The position numbers and the translations under genes are program-made. 64,000 nt of DNA from Parvularcula sp964556115. GTDB lineage: Bacteria; Pseudomonadota; Alphaproteobacteria; Caulobacterales; Parvularculaceae. The stretch lies in the NCBI GenBank assembly GCA_964556115.1, contig CAZKVC010000001.1, positions 124,001 through 188,000 of the forward strand, read 5' to 3'. Positions 1 through 8,211 of the stretch are shown here, in pieces. Numbering within the stretch: the first letter of the stretch is position 1; every line of letters begins with the position of its first letter. A model generated the notes under the pieces. That model saw only the letters and a list, made by a program, of their open reading frames with translations. It did not search any database and was not told the origin of the DNA.

Positions 1-445
1 CGAAGCGATCATTCGTGACGCGGAAAGCAAGGACCAAAAGCTGTTCAACAATGCGGCTCAGGTCTGGAACCACACCTTCTATTGGAACTGCATGAAGCCG
101 AACGGCGGCGGCAAGCCGGCGGAAGGCTCGAAGATCGCAAAGGCGATCGATGACAGCTTCGGCAGCTATGATGCCTTCCGGAAGGCCTTCAGCGAGGCTG
201 GCGCAACGCAGTTCGGTTCCGGCTGGGCATGGCTGGTCTCCAAGAACGGCAAGCTTGAAGTCCGCAAGACACCCAATGCTGAACTTCCGCTGACGGAGAG
301 TGGTGCAACCCCGATCCTGACGATGGACGTCTGGGAGCACGCTTACTATCTCGATTATCAGAACGGTCGCCCGAATTATATCGAGACCTTCCTCGACGAG
401 CTCGTGAACTGGGATTTTGCGGAAGAGAACCTCGCCAAGGCCTGA
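1..445 (+). CDS. sodB: Superoxide dismutase [Fe], C-terminal part (5' truncated by window edge)
   Basis: The frame is open from base 2 and ends with TGA at 443-445, so the gene starts upstream of the window. The visible 147 residues cover the second half of an iron superoxide dismutase, which disproportionates superoxide to oxygen and peroxide in the cytoplasm. The AAQVWNHTFYW segment carries the second metal ligand (His) and a Gln two residues before the Trp, as expected of the Fe rather than the Mn type. GSGWAWLV is the core strand, and DVWEHAYY supplies the Asp and His that complete the metal site. A strong hairpin terminator follows within 25 bases. The Met at 92 is internal and should not be used as a start. 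Family assignment is very secure; metal preference is inferred from the Gln position. Confidence 0.96.
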   Translation, partial: EAIIRDAESKDQKLFNNAAQVWNHTFYWNCMKPNGGGKPAEGSKIAKAIDDSFGSYDAFRKAFSEAGATQFGSGWAWLVSKNGKLEVRKTPNAELPLTESGATPILTMDVWEHAYYLDYQNGRPNYIETFLDELVNWDFAEENLAKA

Positions 446-467
446 GAGCCCTTGCCGGTTCGATCTG

Positions 468-495
468 AAGGCCCCGCTTCGGCGGGGCCTTTTTC
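468..495 (+). terminator. Rho-independent terminator of sodB
   Basis: A perfect 9-bp stem (469-477 with 482-490), AGGCCCCGC/GCGGGGCCT, has a TTCG loop and is followed by a T-run into TTTTTC. It lies 23 bases after the sodB stop and just beyond the 3' end of the convergent DUF202 gene. Confidence 0.9.
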
Positions 496-497
496 GT

Positions 498-890
498 TCA
501 GCCTTCGATCAGCCAGATGATGACCAGCACGGCGAAGCAGGCGATGGAAAGGGCGATGGCGATAGTGCGTATCCGGCTTTTCTTCAGCGCTTCGACCCCA
601 TGGGTATCGAGGCGCTTGCCGACACGGCCTGCATTGACGTGCGCGAGATAGAGAATGCCGATGGCGATCAGAAGGAAAAGACTGGCCCCGACCTTCGCAA
701 GCCAGGTCGGCTCGAAGGAACGGACCACCGCATGAAAACCGAGCCCCAAGGCGGCCGAGGCCATGGCCGTGCGAGCCCAGGCAGCAAAGGTCCGCTCATT
801 GGCGAGAACCGTGCGATCCTCGGCCCAGTCGGTGCGGTCCTCGGCATAGGCGGTACGCTGATCGGCGGAGGAGGCGTCCTTCTCCCCCAT
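498..890 (-). CDS. DUF202 (YidH-type) small membrane protein
   Basis: This 130-residue protein begins with a hydrophilic, charged segment (1-40). The DUF202 signature follows around 26-43 (DRTVLANERT then FAAWARTAM). Three hydrophobic membrane segments lie at about 41-57, 67-86 and 108-129. The length and topology match the YidH/DUF202 family of inner-membrane proteins, whose biochemical role is unknown. The ATG shares one base with the stop of the upstream hydrolase gene (TGATG), so the two are almost certainly co-transcribed and translationally coupled. The family call is confident; no function can be assigned. Confidence 0.88.
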   Translation of the reverse strand: MGEKDASSADQRTAYAEDRTDWAEDRTVLANERTFAAWARTAMASAALGLGFHAVVRSFEPTWLAKVGASLFLLIAIGILYLAHVNAGRVGKRLDTHGVEALKKSRIRTIAIALSIACFAVLVIIWLIEG

Positions 891-1759
891 CAGTCCTGAT
901 CGGCCATCAAGCTGTCATAGACGGTCTGAACGAACCGCTCTTCGCTGATGAAGCCGCCCTGCCGCGACGAAGCGTAGGCTCTCGCAGGGCGCGCCCTGAC
1001 GATCGCATCGCGGCTTTTGCCATCATCGATCAATGCCTGCACCTTCCCGCGGATATCGACCAGCATGTCATGATAGGCCTTGGCGCCGGCTTTGTCCGTA
1101 AGCTTACCATGGCCCGGAATGATGACTGTCTGTTCGTCGGCCAAATCGTAGGTCCTGCGCGCTGCCCTGATCGCGCCGTCGATACTGCCGCCGCTCTTCA
1201 GGTCGATGAAGGGAAAACTGCCCATCGACTCCTCGAACATGGTATCACCGGTGTGAATGACGTTGGCTTCTTCGAAGATCACCAGCGCATCACCGTCCGT
1301 ATGGGCATTATGAACATGAATGGCCCGGACGGTCTCGCCATTGATATGAAAGGTCTGGGTATCGCTGAAGGTGACGACCGGCGCGTTGCCGGGCGCTTCG
1401 TTGTCCTGAAGCACCCGAAGCCGGACATTGTCATGACCGAAGATCAGCGCACCTGCCTCGCCGAGGTTCTCGTTCCCGCCGGTATGGTCGCCGTGGAAAT
1501 GAGTGTTCAGAACAAAGTCCACGCCGTCCCCGCTCAGCTCCTCGACCTGGGCGAGGATCCTGTCCGTCAGCGGAGCGAACTGGTCGTCGACCAGAAACAC
1601 GGCCTCCTCGCCGAAATGAAGGCCGATGTTACCCCCGGCCCCGTAAAGCACGTAGACCCCCGGCGCAGCTTCCTCGCTTTCGATCTTGACCTCCGAGAAG
1701 TCGCGCTGCGCGGTTGTCATGCTCAAAAGCGCCATCAGCGCAGTGCCGGTTATCATCAA
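890..1759 (-). CDS. Exported metallo-beta-lactamase-fold hydrolase
   Basis: This 289-residue protein opens with a short hydrophobic stretch ending in MTTAQ that looks like a signal peptide, suggesting periplasmic location. The MBL-fold zinc motif HFHGDH is at 87-92, with further ligands in the HTDGD, HTGD and PGHG segments typical of the superfamily. Hydrolases of this subgroup resemble quinoprotein-relay or B3-like MBL proteins; the substrate cannot be deduced. It is the first gene of a two-gene unit with the DUF202 gene and is transcribed divergently from the DJ-1 family gene. Beta-lactamase activity should not be assumed. Fold is certain, function open. Confidence 0.88.
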   Translation of the reverse strand: MMITGTALMALLSMTTAQRDFSEVKIESEEAAPGVYVLYGAGGNIGLHFGEEAVFLVDDQFAPLTDRILAQVEELSGDGVDFVLNTHFHGDHTGGNENLGEAGALIFGHDNVRLRVLQDNEAPGNAPVVTFSDTQTFHINGETVRAIHVHNAHTDGDALVIFEEANVIHTGDTMFEESMGSFPFIDLKSGGSIDGAIRAARRTYDLADEQTVIIPGHGKLTDKAGAKAYHDMLVDIRGKVQALIDDGKSRDAIVRARPARAYASSRQGGFISEERFVQTVYDSLMADQD

Positions 1760-1902
1760 CGTCTCTCCCTTACGGCGCTGCTGAGGCTTGAAGAGCCTCG
1801 CAGATCCTCACGTGATCGGGACTTAGTGCGACTCTTGGTGAAGCGAACGGCTTTGTGCAGCGGAACGTCTCCTGTCCGACAGAACAACCGAAAGGATGCA
1901 TT

Positions 1903-2445
1903 ATGCCCACTATCGACAACGCGAAAATACTGATCGTCGCCACCGACGGCTTCGAGCAGTCCGAACTTCTCAGCCCCCGCTCGCAGCTTCAGGCGAAAGG
2001 TGCGACAGTTCATGTCGCCTCGCCGGACGGCAGCCAGATCAAGGCATGGGACGAGGATAATTGGGGCGAGACAGTCGACGCCGACCGGTCCCTCGCAGAC
2101 GTCAATGCGGATGATTACGATGCGCTGGTCCTTCCCGGCGGACAGATCAATCCGGACAAGCTGCGCCTCAACCAGCAGGCCACCGCGCTGATCGAAAGGT
2201 TCAACCAGCAAGGCAAGCCGATCGCTGCGATCTGCCATGCGCCGTGGCTGCTTGCGGAGACCGGGATCGCGCGGGGCCGGACGCTGACGAGCTACGAATC
2301 GATCAGGACCGACCTCAGAAACGCCGGTGCGACCGTGGTCGATCAGGAGGTGGTCCGCGACGGCAACATCATCACTTCGCGCAACCCCGGCGATATCGAC
2401 GCGTTTGTCAGTGAGATCACCGAAGCGGTCACCGGCGATGCATGA
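1903..2445 (+). CDS. DJ-1/PfpI family protein (YhbO/HchA-like)
   Basis: This 180-residue class-I glutamine-amidotransferase-like protein has the PfpI nucleophile elbow AAICHAPW, with Cys111-His112, and the conserved acidic residue in GFEQSEL (Glu18). Relatives are stress proteins described as glyoxalases, deglycases or proteases; which activity applies here is not decidable. The ATG at 1903 is preferred over an in-frame ATG at 1855 because it has AAAGGA six bases upstream and starts exactly at the family's first beta-strand (AKILIVATDGF). A hairpin follows the stop directly. Confidence 0.92.
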   Translation: MPTIDNAKILIVATDGFEQSELLSPRSQLQAKGATVHVASPDGSQIKAWDEDNWGETVDADRSLADVNADDYDALVLPGGQINPDKLRLNQQATALIERFNQQGKPIAAICHAPWLLAETGIARGRTLTSYESIRTDLRNAGATVVDQEVVRDGNIITSRNPGDIDAFVSEITEAVTGDA

Positions 2446-2472
2446 AAAAAGGCCGGGCCAATCGGCCCGGCC
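2445..2472. terminator. Bidirectional-type hairpin between convergent genes
   Basis: A perfect 9-bp stem GGCCGGGCC (2451-2459) / GGCCCGGCC (2464-2472) has an AATC loop and six A residues on its left side. Read on the minus strand the A-run becomes a T-run after the stem, so it is a canonical terminator for the PRC-barrel gene. The same hairpin ends the plus-strand DJ-1 gene. Confidence 0.85.
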
Positions 2473-2496
2473 CTTCCCTCGTTCATTCTGTATCTG

Positions 2497-2835
2497 TCAG
2501 ATGCGGGGGCTGTAATAGGAACTCAACTCGTTCCGGAAGGCCTGGTCGGCAAAGTTCGGCCAATTGTCCTTGTCAAAGCCCGGTGCGTCCTTGAGGCGTT
2601 CCTTGTCGACGTTCAGGACCAGGCGCTCGTTCTTCGTGTCGGCCTGGAACTGATCGAAGGGAATCGCGAAGAATTTGTTCCCCATACCCAGAACGCCGCC
2701 GAAACTCAGGACACCGTATTCGATACGGCCGCTGGACATGTCGATCATGATGTCCTCGAGCTTGCCGATGTTTTCGCCTTGCGCGTTGACGACCGTGTCG
2801 CCGGTGAGACTGGTAGCGGAAAGAACAGGTTGCAT
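2497..2835 (-). CDS. PRC-barrel domain protein
   Basis: This 112-residue soluble protein has a PRC-barrel: VNAQGENIGKLEDIMID opens the domain and IEYGVLSFGGVLGMGNKF plus AIPFDQF complete it. PRC-barrel proteins occur in photosynthetic reaction centre H subunits and RimM; stand-alone alphaproteobacterial versions are often stress-related and of unknown role. A strong AAGGAGGA ribosome binding site lies just upstream of the ATG. It is a single-gene unit with its own terminator. Domain call secure, function unknown. Confidence 0.88.
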   Translation of the reverse strand: MQPVLSATSLTGDTVVNAQGENIGKLEDIMIDMSSGRIEYGVLSFGGVLGMGNKFFAIPFDQFQADTKNERLVLNVDKERLKDAPGFDKDNWPNFADQAFRNELSSYYSPRI

Positions 2836-2988
2836 AGTCTTCCTCCTTCAGAAGCTTCACTTTGACAAACACGAAGAGCGCGTGACCGTTCGCCACATTC
2901 AGAGGTTGTAAGGTGCTGTTCAGGCGCCCGAAGCCTTGGCAACAGCGCTGCCGCTTCGCTTCTCTTTTCGATGCAGTTCGCCTAAGCG

Positions 2989-3828
2989 ATGCGCATGGAT
3001 CAGGATGTCATGGAAAGCAGAAGCGGCTTCACCCTGCACGGGCCCGAAGCGTTCGAAGGAATGCGCAAGGCCGGGGCGCTGGCAGCATCCTGCCTCGATA
3101 TGCTGGCGCGTGAAGTCAAGCCAGGGGTGACGACCCAGACCCTCGACGATCTTGCGACCCAGTTCATCCGTGATCACGGCGCCGTTTCGGCGACCGTCGG
3201 CTACCGCGGCTATCGCCATGCGCTCTGCATTTCGACCAACCACGTGATATGCCATGGTATTCCCGGTTCAAAGCCCCTGCGCGACGGTGACATTGCAAAT
3301 ATCGACGTCACCGTCATCGTCGACGGCTGGCACGGCGACACGAGCCGTATGTTCTATGTGGGGGAGCCGAAGGTGAAAGCGCGGCGGCTCGTCGATGTAA
3401 CATTCGACTGCCTTTGGAAAGGCATTGATGTCGTCCGCCCGGGCGCCAGCCTTCGCGACATCGGGCGGGCGATCCAGACCCATGCGGAGGCCGAAGGGTT
3501 CTCGGTGGTCAGGGATTTCTGCGGCCACGGCCTCGGCCAGGTTTTCCACTCCGCGCCCAACATCGTCCATTATGAGCATTACCGCGACCGCCTCGGCACT
3601 GAACACTGGGCGCCTGACGTGAAGCTCGAAGAAGGCATGTTCTTCACCATCGAGCCGATGATCAATGCAGGCCGGCCGGATGCGAAGATGCTGCGCGACG
3701 GCTGGACCGCGGTGACTCGCGACCGCTCCCTGTCGGCCCAGTTCGAGCATTCCCTGGCTGTGACGAAGGATGGCTACGAGGTCTTCACCAGGAGCCCTGA
3801 AGGCCTCGACAAACCGCCCTACGCCTGA
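2989..3828 (+). CDS. map: Methionine aminopeptidase, type I
   Basis: This cytosolic dinuclear metalloprotease removes the initiator methionine. Numbered from 2989 (279 residues), all five metal ligands are visible: Asp106 and Asp117 in the IDVTVIVDGWHGDTS segment, His180 in FCGHGLG, Glu222 in FTIEPM and Glu253 in QFEHS. The substrate-site His89 is present in VICHGIPG. The start is uncertain: ATGs at 2989, 2995 and 3010 are all in frame, and only 3010 has a Shine-Dalgarno-like AGGA. radC starts four bases after the stop, implying one transcript. Confidence 0.95.
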   Translation: MRMDQDVMESRSGFTLHGPEAFEGMRKAGALAASCLDMLAREVKPGVTTQTLDDLATQFIRDHGAVSATVGYRGYRHALCISTNHVICHGIPGSKPLRDGDIANIDVTVIVDGWHGDTSRMFYVGEPKVKARRLVDVTFDCLWKGIDVVRPGASLRDIGRAIQTHAEAEGFSVVRDFCGHGLGQVFHSAPNIVHYEHYRDRLGTEHWAPDVKLEEGMFFTIEPMINAGRPDAKMLRDGWTAVTRDRSLSAQFEHSLAVTKDGYEVFTRSPEGLDKPPYA

Positions 3829-3832
3829 AGCC

Positions 3833-4555
3833 ATGAGCGTCACCGTCGATGCCAAGGCCATGCAGGCCGGTCACCGTGAACGGCTGCGGGCACGCTTTAC
3901 CAAGGGCGGCATCGAAGGCGTTCAAAACTATGAGCTTCTCGAGCTTCTCCTGTTCAATGCCATTCCCCGGCGGGACGTCAAACCCCTCGCCAAGCACCTG
4001 ATTGCCGAGTTTGGCAGTTTCGCGGACGTCATCAACGCGCCGCAGGACAGGCTGAAAACGGTAACAGTCCGGATCGAAGGCAAGCCGCCGCTGCGCTGCA
4101 CGGACCGGGTCCTGGCCGAGTTCGCACTTGTCCGGGCTGCCGCGCTCGAGCTTGCGTCAGCCAACCTTCTGGGACGGCAGGTCCTGACGAGCTACAACGA
4201 CCTCATCGCCTATTGCCGCGCTGCGACCGCCTACGAACAGGTCGAGCAGTTCCGGATTCTCTTCCTCAATAACAAGAACCACCTGATCGCCGACGAGAAG
4301 CAGCAAACCGGCACGATCAACCACACGCCGGTCTATGTGCGCGAGGTTATCAAGCGGGCGCTGACCCTGAACGCGGCGGCGATCATCCTCGTGCACAACC
4401 ATCCGTCGGGCGATCCGACCCCTTCCCGCGCCGACATCGCGATGACCCAGAAGATCGTCGAGGCGGCGACGGCGGTGGACCTCGTGGTCCACGACCATAT
4501 CATCATCGGACGAGGCAGCGAGGTGAGCTTCCGTCAGCTCGAGTTGATTGGCTGA
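3833..4555 (+). CDS. radC: RadC family JAMM-domain protein
   Basis: This 240-residue protein has an N-terminal helix-hairpin-helix-like region (ELLELLLFNAIPRRD) and a C-terminal JAB1/MPN metallopeptidase-like domain with the signature HNHPSGDPTPSRADI. RadC homologues are common housekeeping proteins; the old DNA-repair assignment is disputed and the activity is unsettled. The ATG at 3833 is chosen because it lies four bases after the map stop. An upstream in-frame ATG at 3770 would sit inside map. Likely co-transcribed with map. Confidence 0.93.
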   Translation: MSVTVDAKAMQAGHRERLRARFTKGGIEGVQNYELLELLLFNAIPRRDVKPLAKHLIAEFGSFADVINAPQDRLKTVTVRIEGKPPLRCTDRVLAEFALVRAAALELASANLLGRQVLTSYNDLIAYCRAATAYEQVEQFRILFLNNKNHLIADEKQQTGTINHTPVYVREVIKRALTLNAAAIILVHNHPSGDPTPSRADIAMTQKIVEAATAVDLVVHDHIIIGRGSEVSFRQLELIG

Positions 4556-4652
4556 AGGAGGGGCCCTGACGCGGCACGTTTCTTGCGCCAGTTGACTGAC
4601 GGGGAAGCTTGCCGGGCGAACCGAGCCGGCTGACCGGGGGAAGGAAAAGGCG

Positions 4653-4874
4653 ATGGCCGAAACCAGAAACGAGGCGCGCATAAGGATTGAAGTGGCGCAG
4701 CTTCTCTACTCGACGGGTATCGACGTCGCCGATCTCTACCGCGCGCTCGGCGTCGATCCTGCCGATGCCCATGAAGACGCCCTCGCCCACCTCGCAGGGG
4801 TCCTCGATGGGATGCAGGCCGCTGCCGACGGCATCCGCAACCACGGGCTTGAAGGATGGCCGAAGCTTCGGTGA
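4653..4874 (+). CDS. Small conserved-looking hypothetical protein (73 aa)
   Basis: This short acidic, helical protein reads MAETRNEARIRIEVAQLL at its start. It has no membrane segment and no recognised motif. The start is well supported by a purine-rich GGAAGGAAAAGG ribosome binding site. Its 3' end overlaps the following ribbon-helix-helix gene by 19 bases, which suggests translational coupling and perhaps a shared regulatory role. That is inference from layout only; I do not recognise the family. Confidence 0.6.
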   Translation: MAETRNEARIRIEVAQLLYSTGIDVADLYRALGVDPADAHEDALAHLAGVLDGMQAAADGIRNHGLEGWPKLR

Positions 4875-5104
4875 CCGAAATGCGGGGCGGCCGTTTCCGC
4901 AAGAGATCCCTCAGCCTCGCCGGTCACCGGACCAGTGTCTCCCTCGAAGAGGAATTCTGGGGCGAGATCGAAGCGGCGGCGGAGAAGCGGGACATGAGCC
5001 TCGCAGGGCTGGTCCAGGAGATCGACGTCCGGCGGACACCCAATCAGAACCTCGCCTCGGCGCTGAGGCTGTTCGTTCTCGAAGAACTCAAAGGGCGCAC
5101 ATAG
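4856..5104 (+). CDS. Ribbon-helix-helix domain protein
   Basis: The 82-residue protein contains a ribbon-helix-helix unit of the RHH_4 type found in many alphaproteobacteria. A basic strand (RKRSLSLAGHRTSVSLEEEF) is followed by two amphipathic helices (EIEAAAEKRDMSLAGLVQEI and ASALRLFVLEEL). Such proteins are Arc/MetJ-like dimeric DNA binders; the target here is unknown. It overlaps the preceding 73-residue ORF by 19 bases and lies convergent to pal, from which it is separated by the pal terminator. No toxin gene is adjacent, so a toxin-antitoxin role is not supported. Confidence 0.78.
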   Translation: MAEASVTEMRGGRFRKRSLSLAGHRTSVSLEEEFWGEIEAAAEKRDMSLAGLVQEIDVRRTPNQNLASALRLFVLEELKGRT

Positions 5105-5135
5105 AAAAACCCGGAAGCGGTAGCGCGCTCCCGGG
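5105..5135 (-). terminator. Rho-independent terminator of the tol-pal operon
   Basis: On the minus strand a 10-bp stem (5126-5135 with 5110-5119, one G-U pair) with a six-base loop is followed by TTTTTCT. It lies about 50 bases beyond the pal stop codon. Confidence 0.85.
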
Positions 5136-5186
5136 CTCTCGAAGTCTGGCAAAACCGGGCGGGGCCGAGGCCCTGCCCGAGCCGGC

Positions 5187-5717
5187 TTACATCATCATGT
5201 CCGAACCCATCGACACGATGGTCGTGGTGGCGTTCCGGTTCTTGGCCCATGCTTCCGGGGTCGAACGCGGGTCGATCGGACGCTCTTTACCGTAGGAGAC
5301 GGTGTCGACACGGCCGGCGTCGACGCCGAGGCTGACGAGGAAGCTCTTGGCGGCGTCGGCACGACGCTGACCCAGGGCAAGGTTGTATTCACGCGTGCCG
5401 CGTTCGTCGGCGTTGCCGGCAATCAGAACACGGATGCCCATGTTCTCGGGCATCTGGAGAAACGCAGCCTGACGACGCAGGGTGGCTTGGGCTTCCGAGG
5501 TCAGGTTGTACTGGTCGTAGCCGTAGAAGACCCGATGGCCGACGTTCTGCTCGAGCTCCATCGTCGCCATTTCCATGGGCGACATTTCGGGCTCGAGGAC
5601 TTCGACTTCCTCGGTTTCGACGACATCGACGATGTCTTCTTCCTGTGTGCTCGCACAGGCGGCGAGAAGGGCCATCGAGGCGATCATGCCGGTGGTCCCA
5701 AAGGTTTTGAAGTTCAT
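5187..5717 (-). CDS. pal: Peptidoglycan-associated lipoprotein Pal
   Basis: This 176-residue outer-membrane lipoprotein anchors the Tol system to peptidoglycan. It has a lipoprotein signal peptide with lipobox LLAAC (lipidated Cys21), a short acidic linker (25-55) and a C-terminal OmpA-like domain. That domain carries the peptidoglycan-binding core GNADERGTREYNLALGQRRA (101-120). It is the last gene of the Tol-Pal cluster, about 210 bases downstream of tolB, and is followed by a clear terminator. The Met-rich C-terminus (GSDMMM) is slightly odd but in frame. Confidence 0.97.
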   Translation of the reverse strand: MNFKTFGTTGMIASMALLAACASTQEEDIVDVVETEEVEVLEPEMSPMEMATMELEQNVGHRVFYGYDQYNLTSEAQATLRRQAAFLQMPENMGIRVLIAGNADERGTREYNLALGQRRADAAKSFLVSLGVDAGRVDTVSYGKERPIDPRSTPEAWAKNRNATTTIVSMGSDMMM

Positions 5718-5929
5718 GGCTATAGCTCCGCTTGCCTACTCAATGGGACGTCCCCCGTCCCGCCCTGACCGGGACCGCGACCATCTCGCGGACCGTGCCA
5801 ATTCCATTGCCTTGAGTTCGGAACCTGCCGCCGAAGAATGGCGGTTCTCCGAACTCAATCGTTAAAAGTTATACAGACCCGCGCCCGAATGGCACAGCCC
5901 GTTTTACACTCCAGCCAATTTATTAACCA

Positions 5930-7231
5930 TCAGTCAAGACGTGGTGACCACGCCGGGTCCGAGGCTTCGGTGGGTGTCGGAATTCTACGCAGATTCTGGC
6001 CCGTGAGGTCTACGGCATAAAGTCGGACCGGACCGCCCGGGTATTCCTCGCGGTGGAAGGCCAGAACCCGGCCGTTCGGTGACCAGGTCGGCCCCTCGAC
6101 AAGATAGCTTTCAGCAAGAAGCCGCTCGCCAGATCCGTCCGGCGCGACAACGCCAATATAGAACCGGCCCTGATGCTGACGCGTGAAGGCGATGAGATCG
6201 CCACGCGGGCTCCACACCGGAGTGCCATAGCTGCCCTGCCCGAAGGTGATCCGGCGCTGATTCGAACCGTCGGCGTTCATCACGTAGACCTGCTGGCTGC
6301 CGCCGCGGTCCGAGGCGAAGGTGATCTGCGAGCCATCGGGGGACATGGACGGCGAGACGTCGATGGCCGGGTTGTTGGTCAGGCGCTGAAGGCGACCGCT
6401 TTGCGGATCGAGATAGGCGACGTCCGAGTTGCCATTGCGGACGAAGGACACCAGGAGCCTGTCGCCTTGCGGGGTGAAGCGCGGCGCGAAGGTCATGCCC
6501 GGGAACTCACCGACCTCCCGCTGAACGCCTGTCTCGATATTGAACAGGTAAACCTTCGCCGGGCGGTCATCGAACAGCGCGAGATAGGTGATCTCCTGCT
6601 CGTTCGGAGAGAAGCGCGGCGTGAGGACGTTGTAGTCCAGCGCGCCGGTCAGGGTCGTCGGGTTGTGGCCGTCCTGGTCCATGATGACGAGGCGCTTCAC
6701 CCGGTCGGTCTTCGGCCCGGTCTCGCTGACAAAGACGAGGCGGGTGTCGAAATATCCCTTCTCGCCGGTAAGCTGGGAATAGACGAAGTCGGAAACCTTG
6801 TGCGCAGCCCGGCGCCAGTTCTCGCGCGGCGTCTTGTAGGCGACCGAGGCAATCTGCTGGTTGCCGACCACGTCCCAAAGGCGCGTGTTGATCTGAACGC
6901 GGCCATCGCCGAGATCCATGACCTCGCCGGCTACCAGCACGCGTGCCCCGATGACCCGCCAATCGGCGAAGCGCGGGGTGACATTGATGTTGGTGATGTC
7001 CTCGATATAGGCCTGCTCGTCGATCGGCGCGAAAAGGCCAGAGATCGTCAGGTCATTGCGGACAACCTCAGCGATGTCTTCACTCAGTTCTGCGTCGGCG
7101 GCGCCGACATAATCGGGGATGGCGATCGGCATCGGATCGGTCCGGCCCCTGGTGATGTCGATCTCGACCTGCGCCATCGCAGCGGCAGGAAGAAAGACAG
7201 CCATAAAGGCAAACAGCACAGCTCTCAGCAT
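5930..7231 (-). CDS. tolB: Tol-Pal system periplasmic protein TolB
   Basis: This 433-residue periplasmic protein starts with a signal peptide (cleavage near AAAMAQ). An N-terminal TolB domain (about 25-150) precedes a C-terminal six-bladed propeller with repeated FSPNEQEI, MSPDGSQITFASDRGG and WSPNGRVLAF blades. It couples the TolQRA inner-membrane motor to Pal during envelope constriction. The gene follows tolA by about 130 bases on the same strand. Length and domain order are normal for the family. Confidence 0.97.
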   Translation of the reverse strand: MLRAVLFAFMAVFLPAAAMAQVEIDITRGRTDPMPIAIPDYVGAADAELSEDIAEVVRNDLTISGLFAPIDEQAYIEDITNINVTPRFADWRVIGARVLVAGEVMDLGDGRVQINTRLWDVVGNQQIASVAYKTPRENWRRAAHKVSDFVYSQLTGEKGYFDTRLVFVSETGPKTDRVKRLVIMDQDGHNPTTLTGALDYNVLTPRFSPNEQEITYLALFDDRPAKVYLFNIETGVQREVGEFPGMTFAPRFTPQGDRLLVSFVRNGNSDVAYLDPQSGRLQRLTNNPAIDVSPSMSPDGSQITFASDRGGSQQVYVMNADGSNQRRITFGQGSYGTPVWSPRGDLIAFTRQHQGRFYIGVVAPDGSGERLLAESYLVEGPTWSPNGRVLAFHREEYPGGPVRLYAVDLTGQNLRRIPTPTEASDPAWSPRLD

Positions 7232-7365
7232 GGCAGCGGCAAACCCTTCAAAAGAAAACCCCGTACACGCCTAGCGTGAGCTTCGTGGGCTGGAAACAGC
7301 CAATTCACGAAGCCGAGGGGTGTTTGCGGAAGCTTCACGGTTTTTAACGGGCAGGCGTGGCCCGC

Positions 7366-8193
7366 TTACATCACGCCGATCGGCGTGAAGTTCAGGATGA
7401 CCGTCTCCCAGATGTGGTAGCGGTCCTGGGAAAGGTAGTCATAGGGCTGGCAGTCGATCACGGCCCGGACGGCGCGGTCGCGGGTGGCCCGCCACCAGCT
7501 GTTGTTCGACAAGGCGATCTGCCGGGCGTTCAGAACATCCGGCTGGTCACGCAGCTCTCCGTCCCGGTCGAGTTCGAAGCGGATGCGCACCACCAGCTCT
7601 TCGGCGTTCGGCACGCCGGTCGGCTGGTCATAGCATTGCAGCATCGCAGCCCGGACGAGGTCCTCTTCGGCCGCCGTCAGCTTGTCGCCAAGCCCGACCT
7701 GTTCCTGGTCGCGCAACCCTTCGGCGTCGGCCACTTCGGACGGTGCGCCTTTGGGTTCTTCGACCTCGAGATCCTTGAGGACATCATCGAGATCGGAAAG
7801 ATCATCGATGCGTTTCTCTTCCTGCCTGGGCTGGGTCTTCGGCTCCTCCTTCTCAGGCTCAGGCTCCTGCGGCTCGGGCTCAGGTTCGGGTTCGGGCGTC
7901 GGTTCGGGATCCGGGGGCGGAGGGGTCGGCTCCTGCGGCTGCTCGATCGGCTCGGGCTCGGGAAGCTGGGCGACCTCGATGTCGTCGCGGGCCTCGGGCT
8001 CTTCGACAACGGTCTCGGTCTTCTGATCGGCCTTGACCGACAGGCGGTCCGAAACCTCGGCTTCGGAAAGTAGCTCGATCGGGACCACGGCCTTGTAGGG
8101 CACATCGATGGGCTTGAGGAACGGCCACGCGATCAGCGACGCGGCAGCAACGCCGACGTGCAACACCGCCGATAGGAAGGTCGCGTAACGCAC
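7366..8193 (-). CDS. tolA: TolA-like cell-envelope linker protein
   Basis: The 275-residue protein has one N-terminal membrane anchor (about 5-26), a Pro/Glu-rich rod (about 77-125) and a globular C-terminal domain (about 176-275) with two cysteines (187 and 248). This is the three-part plan of TolA, although the linker is Pro-Glu repeats rather than the Ala/Lys-rich helix of enterobacteria, as is common in alphaproteobacteria. It sits between tolR and tolB, which fixes its identity. It spans the periplasm and contacts TolB/Pal. Confidence 0.92.
   Translation of the reverse strand: MRYATFLSAVLHVGVAAASLIAWPFLKPIDVPYKAVVPIELLSEAEVSDRLSVKADQKTETVVEEPEARDDIEVAQLPEPEPIEQPQEPTPPPPDPEPTPEPEPEPEPQEPEPEKEEPKTQPRQEEKRIDDLSDLDDVLKDLEVEEPKGAPSEVADAEGLRDQEQVGLGDKLTAAEEDLVRAAMLQCYDQPTGVPNAEELVVRIRFELDRDGELRDQPDVLNARQIALSNNSWWRATRDRAVRAVIDCQPYDYLSQDRYHIWETVILNFTPIGVM
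7819..7965 (-). repeat. Low-complexity Pro/Glu-coding repeat inside tolA
   Basis: A degenerate run of GAGCCC/GAACCC-like hexamers encodes alternating Pro and Glu (for example PEPTPEPEPEPEPQEPEPE). The run may expand or contract by slipped pairing, and the family tolerates variation in rod length here. Confidence 0.7.
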
Positions 8194-8211
8194 TCCTGCC
8201 CCCTGCCCTTC

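Noticed and set aside
6173..7279. 368-codon plus-strand frame opposite tolB
   Set aside because: TolB propeller blades are clear on the minus strand, and the other frame lacks motifs.
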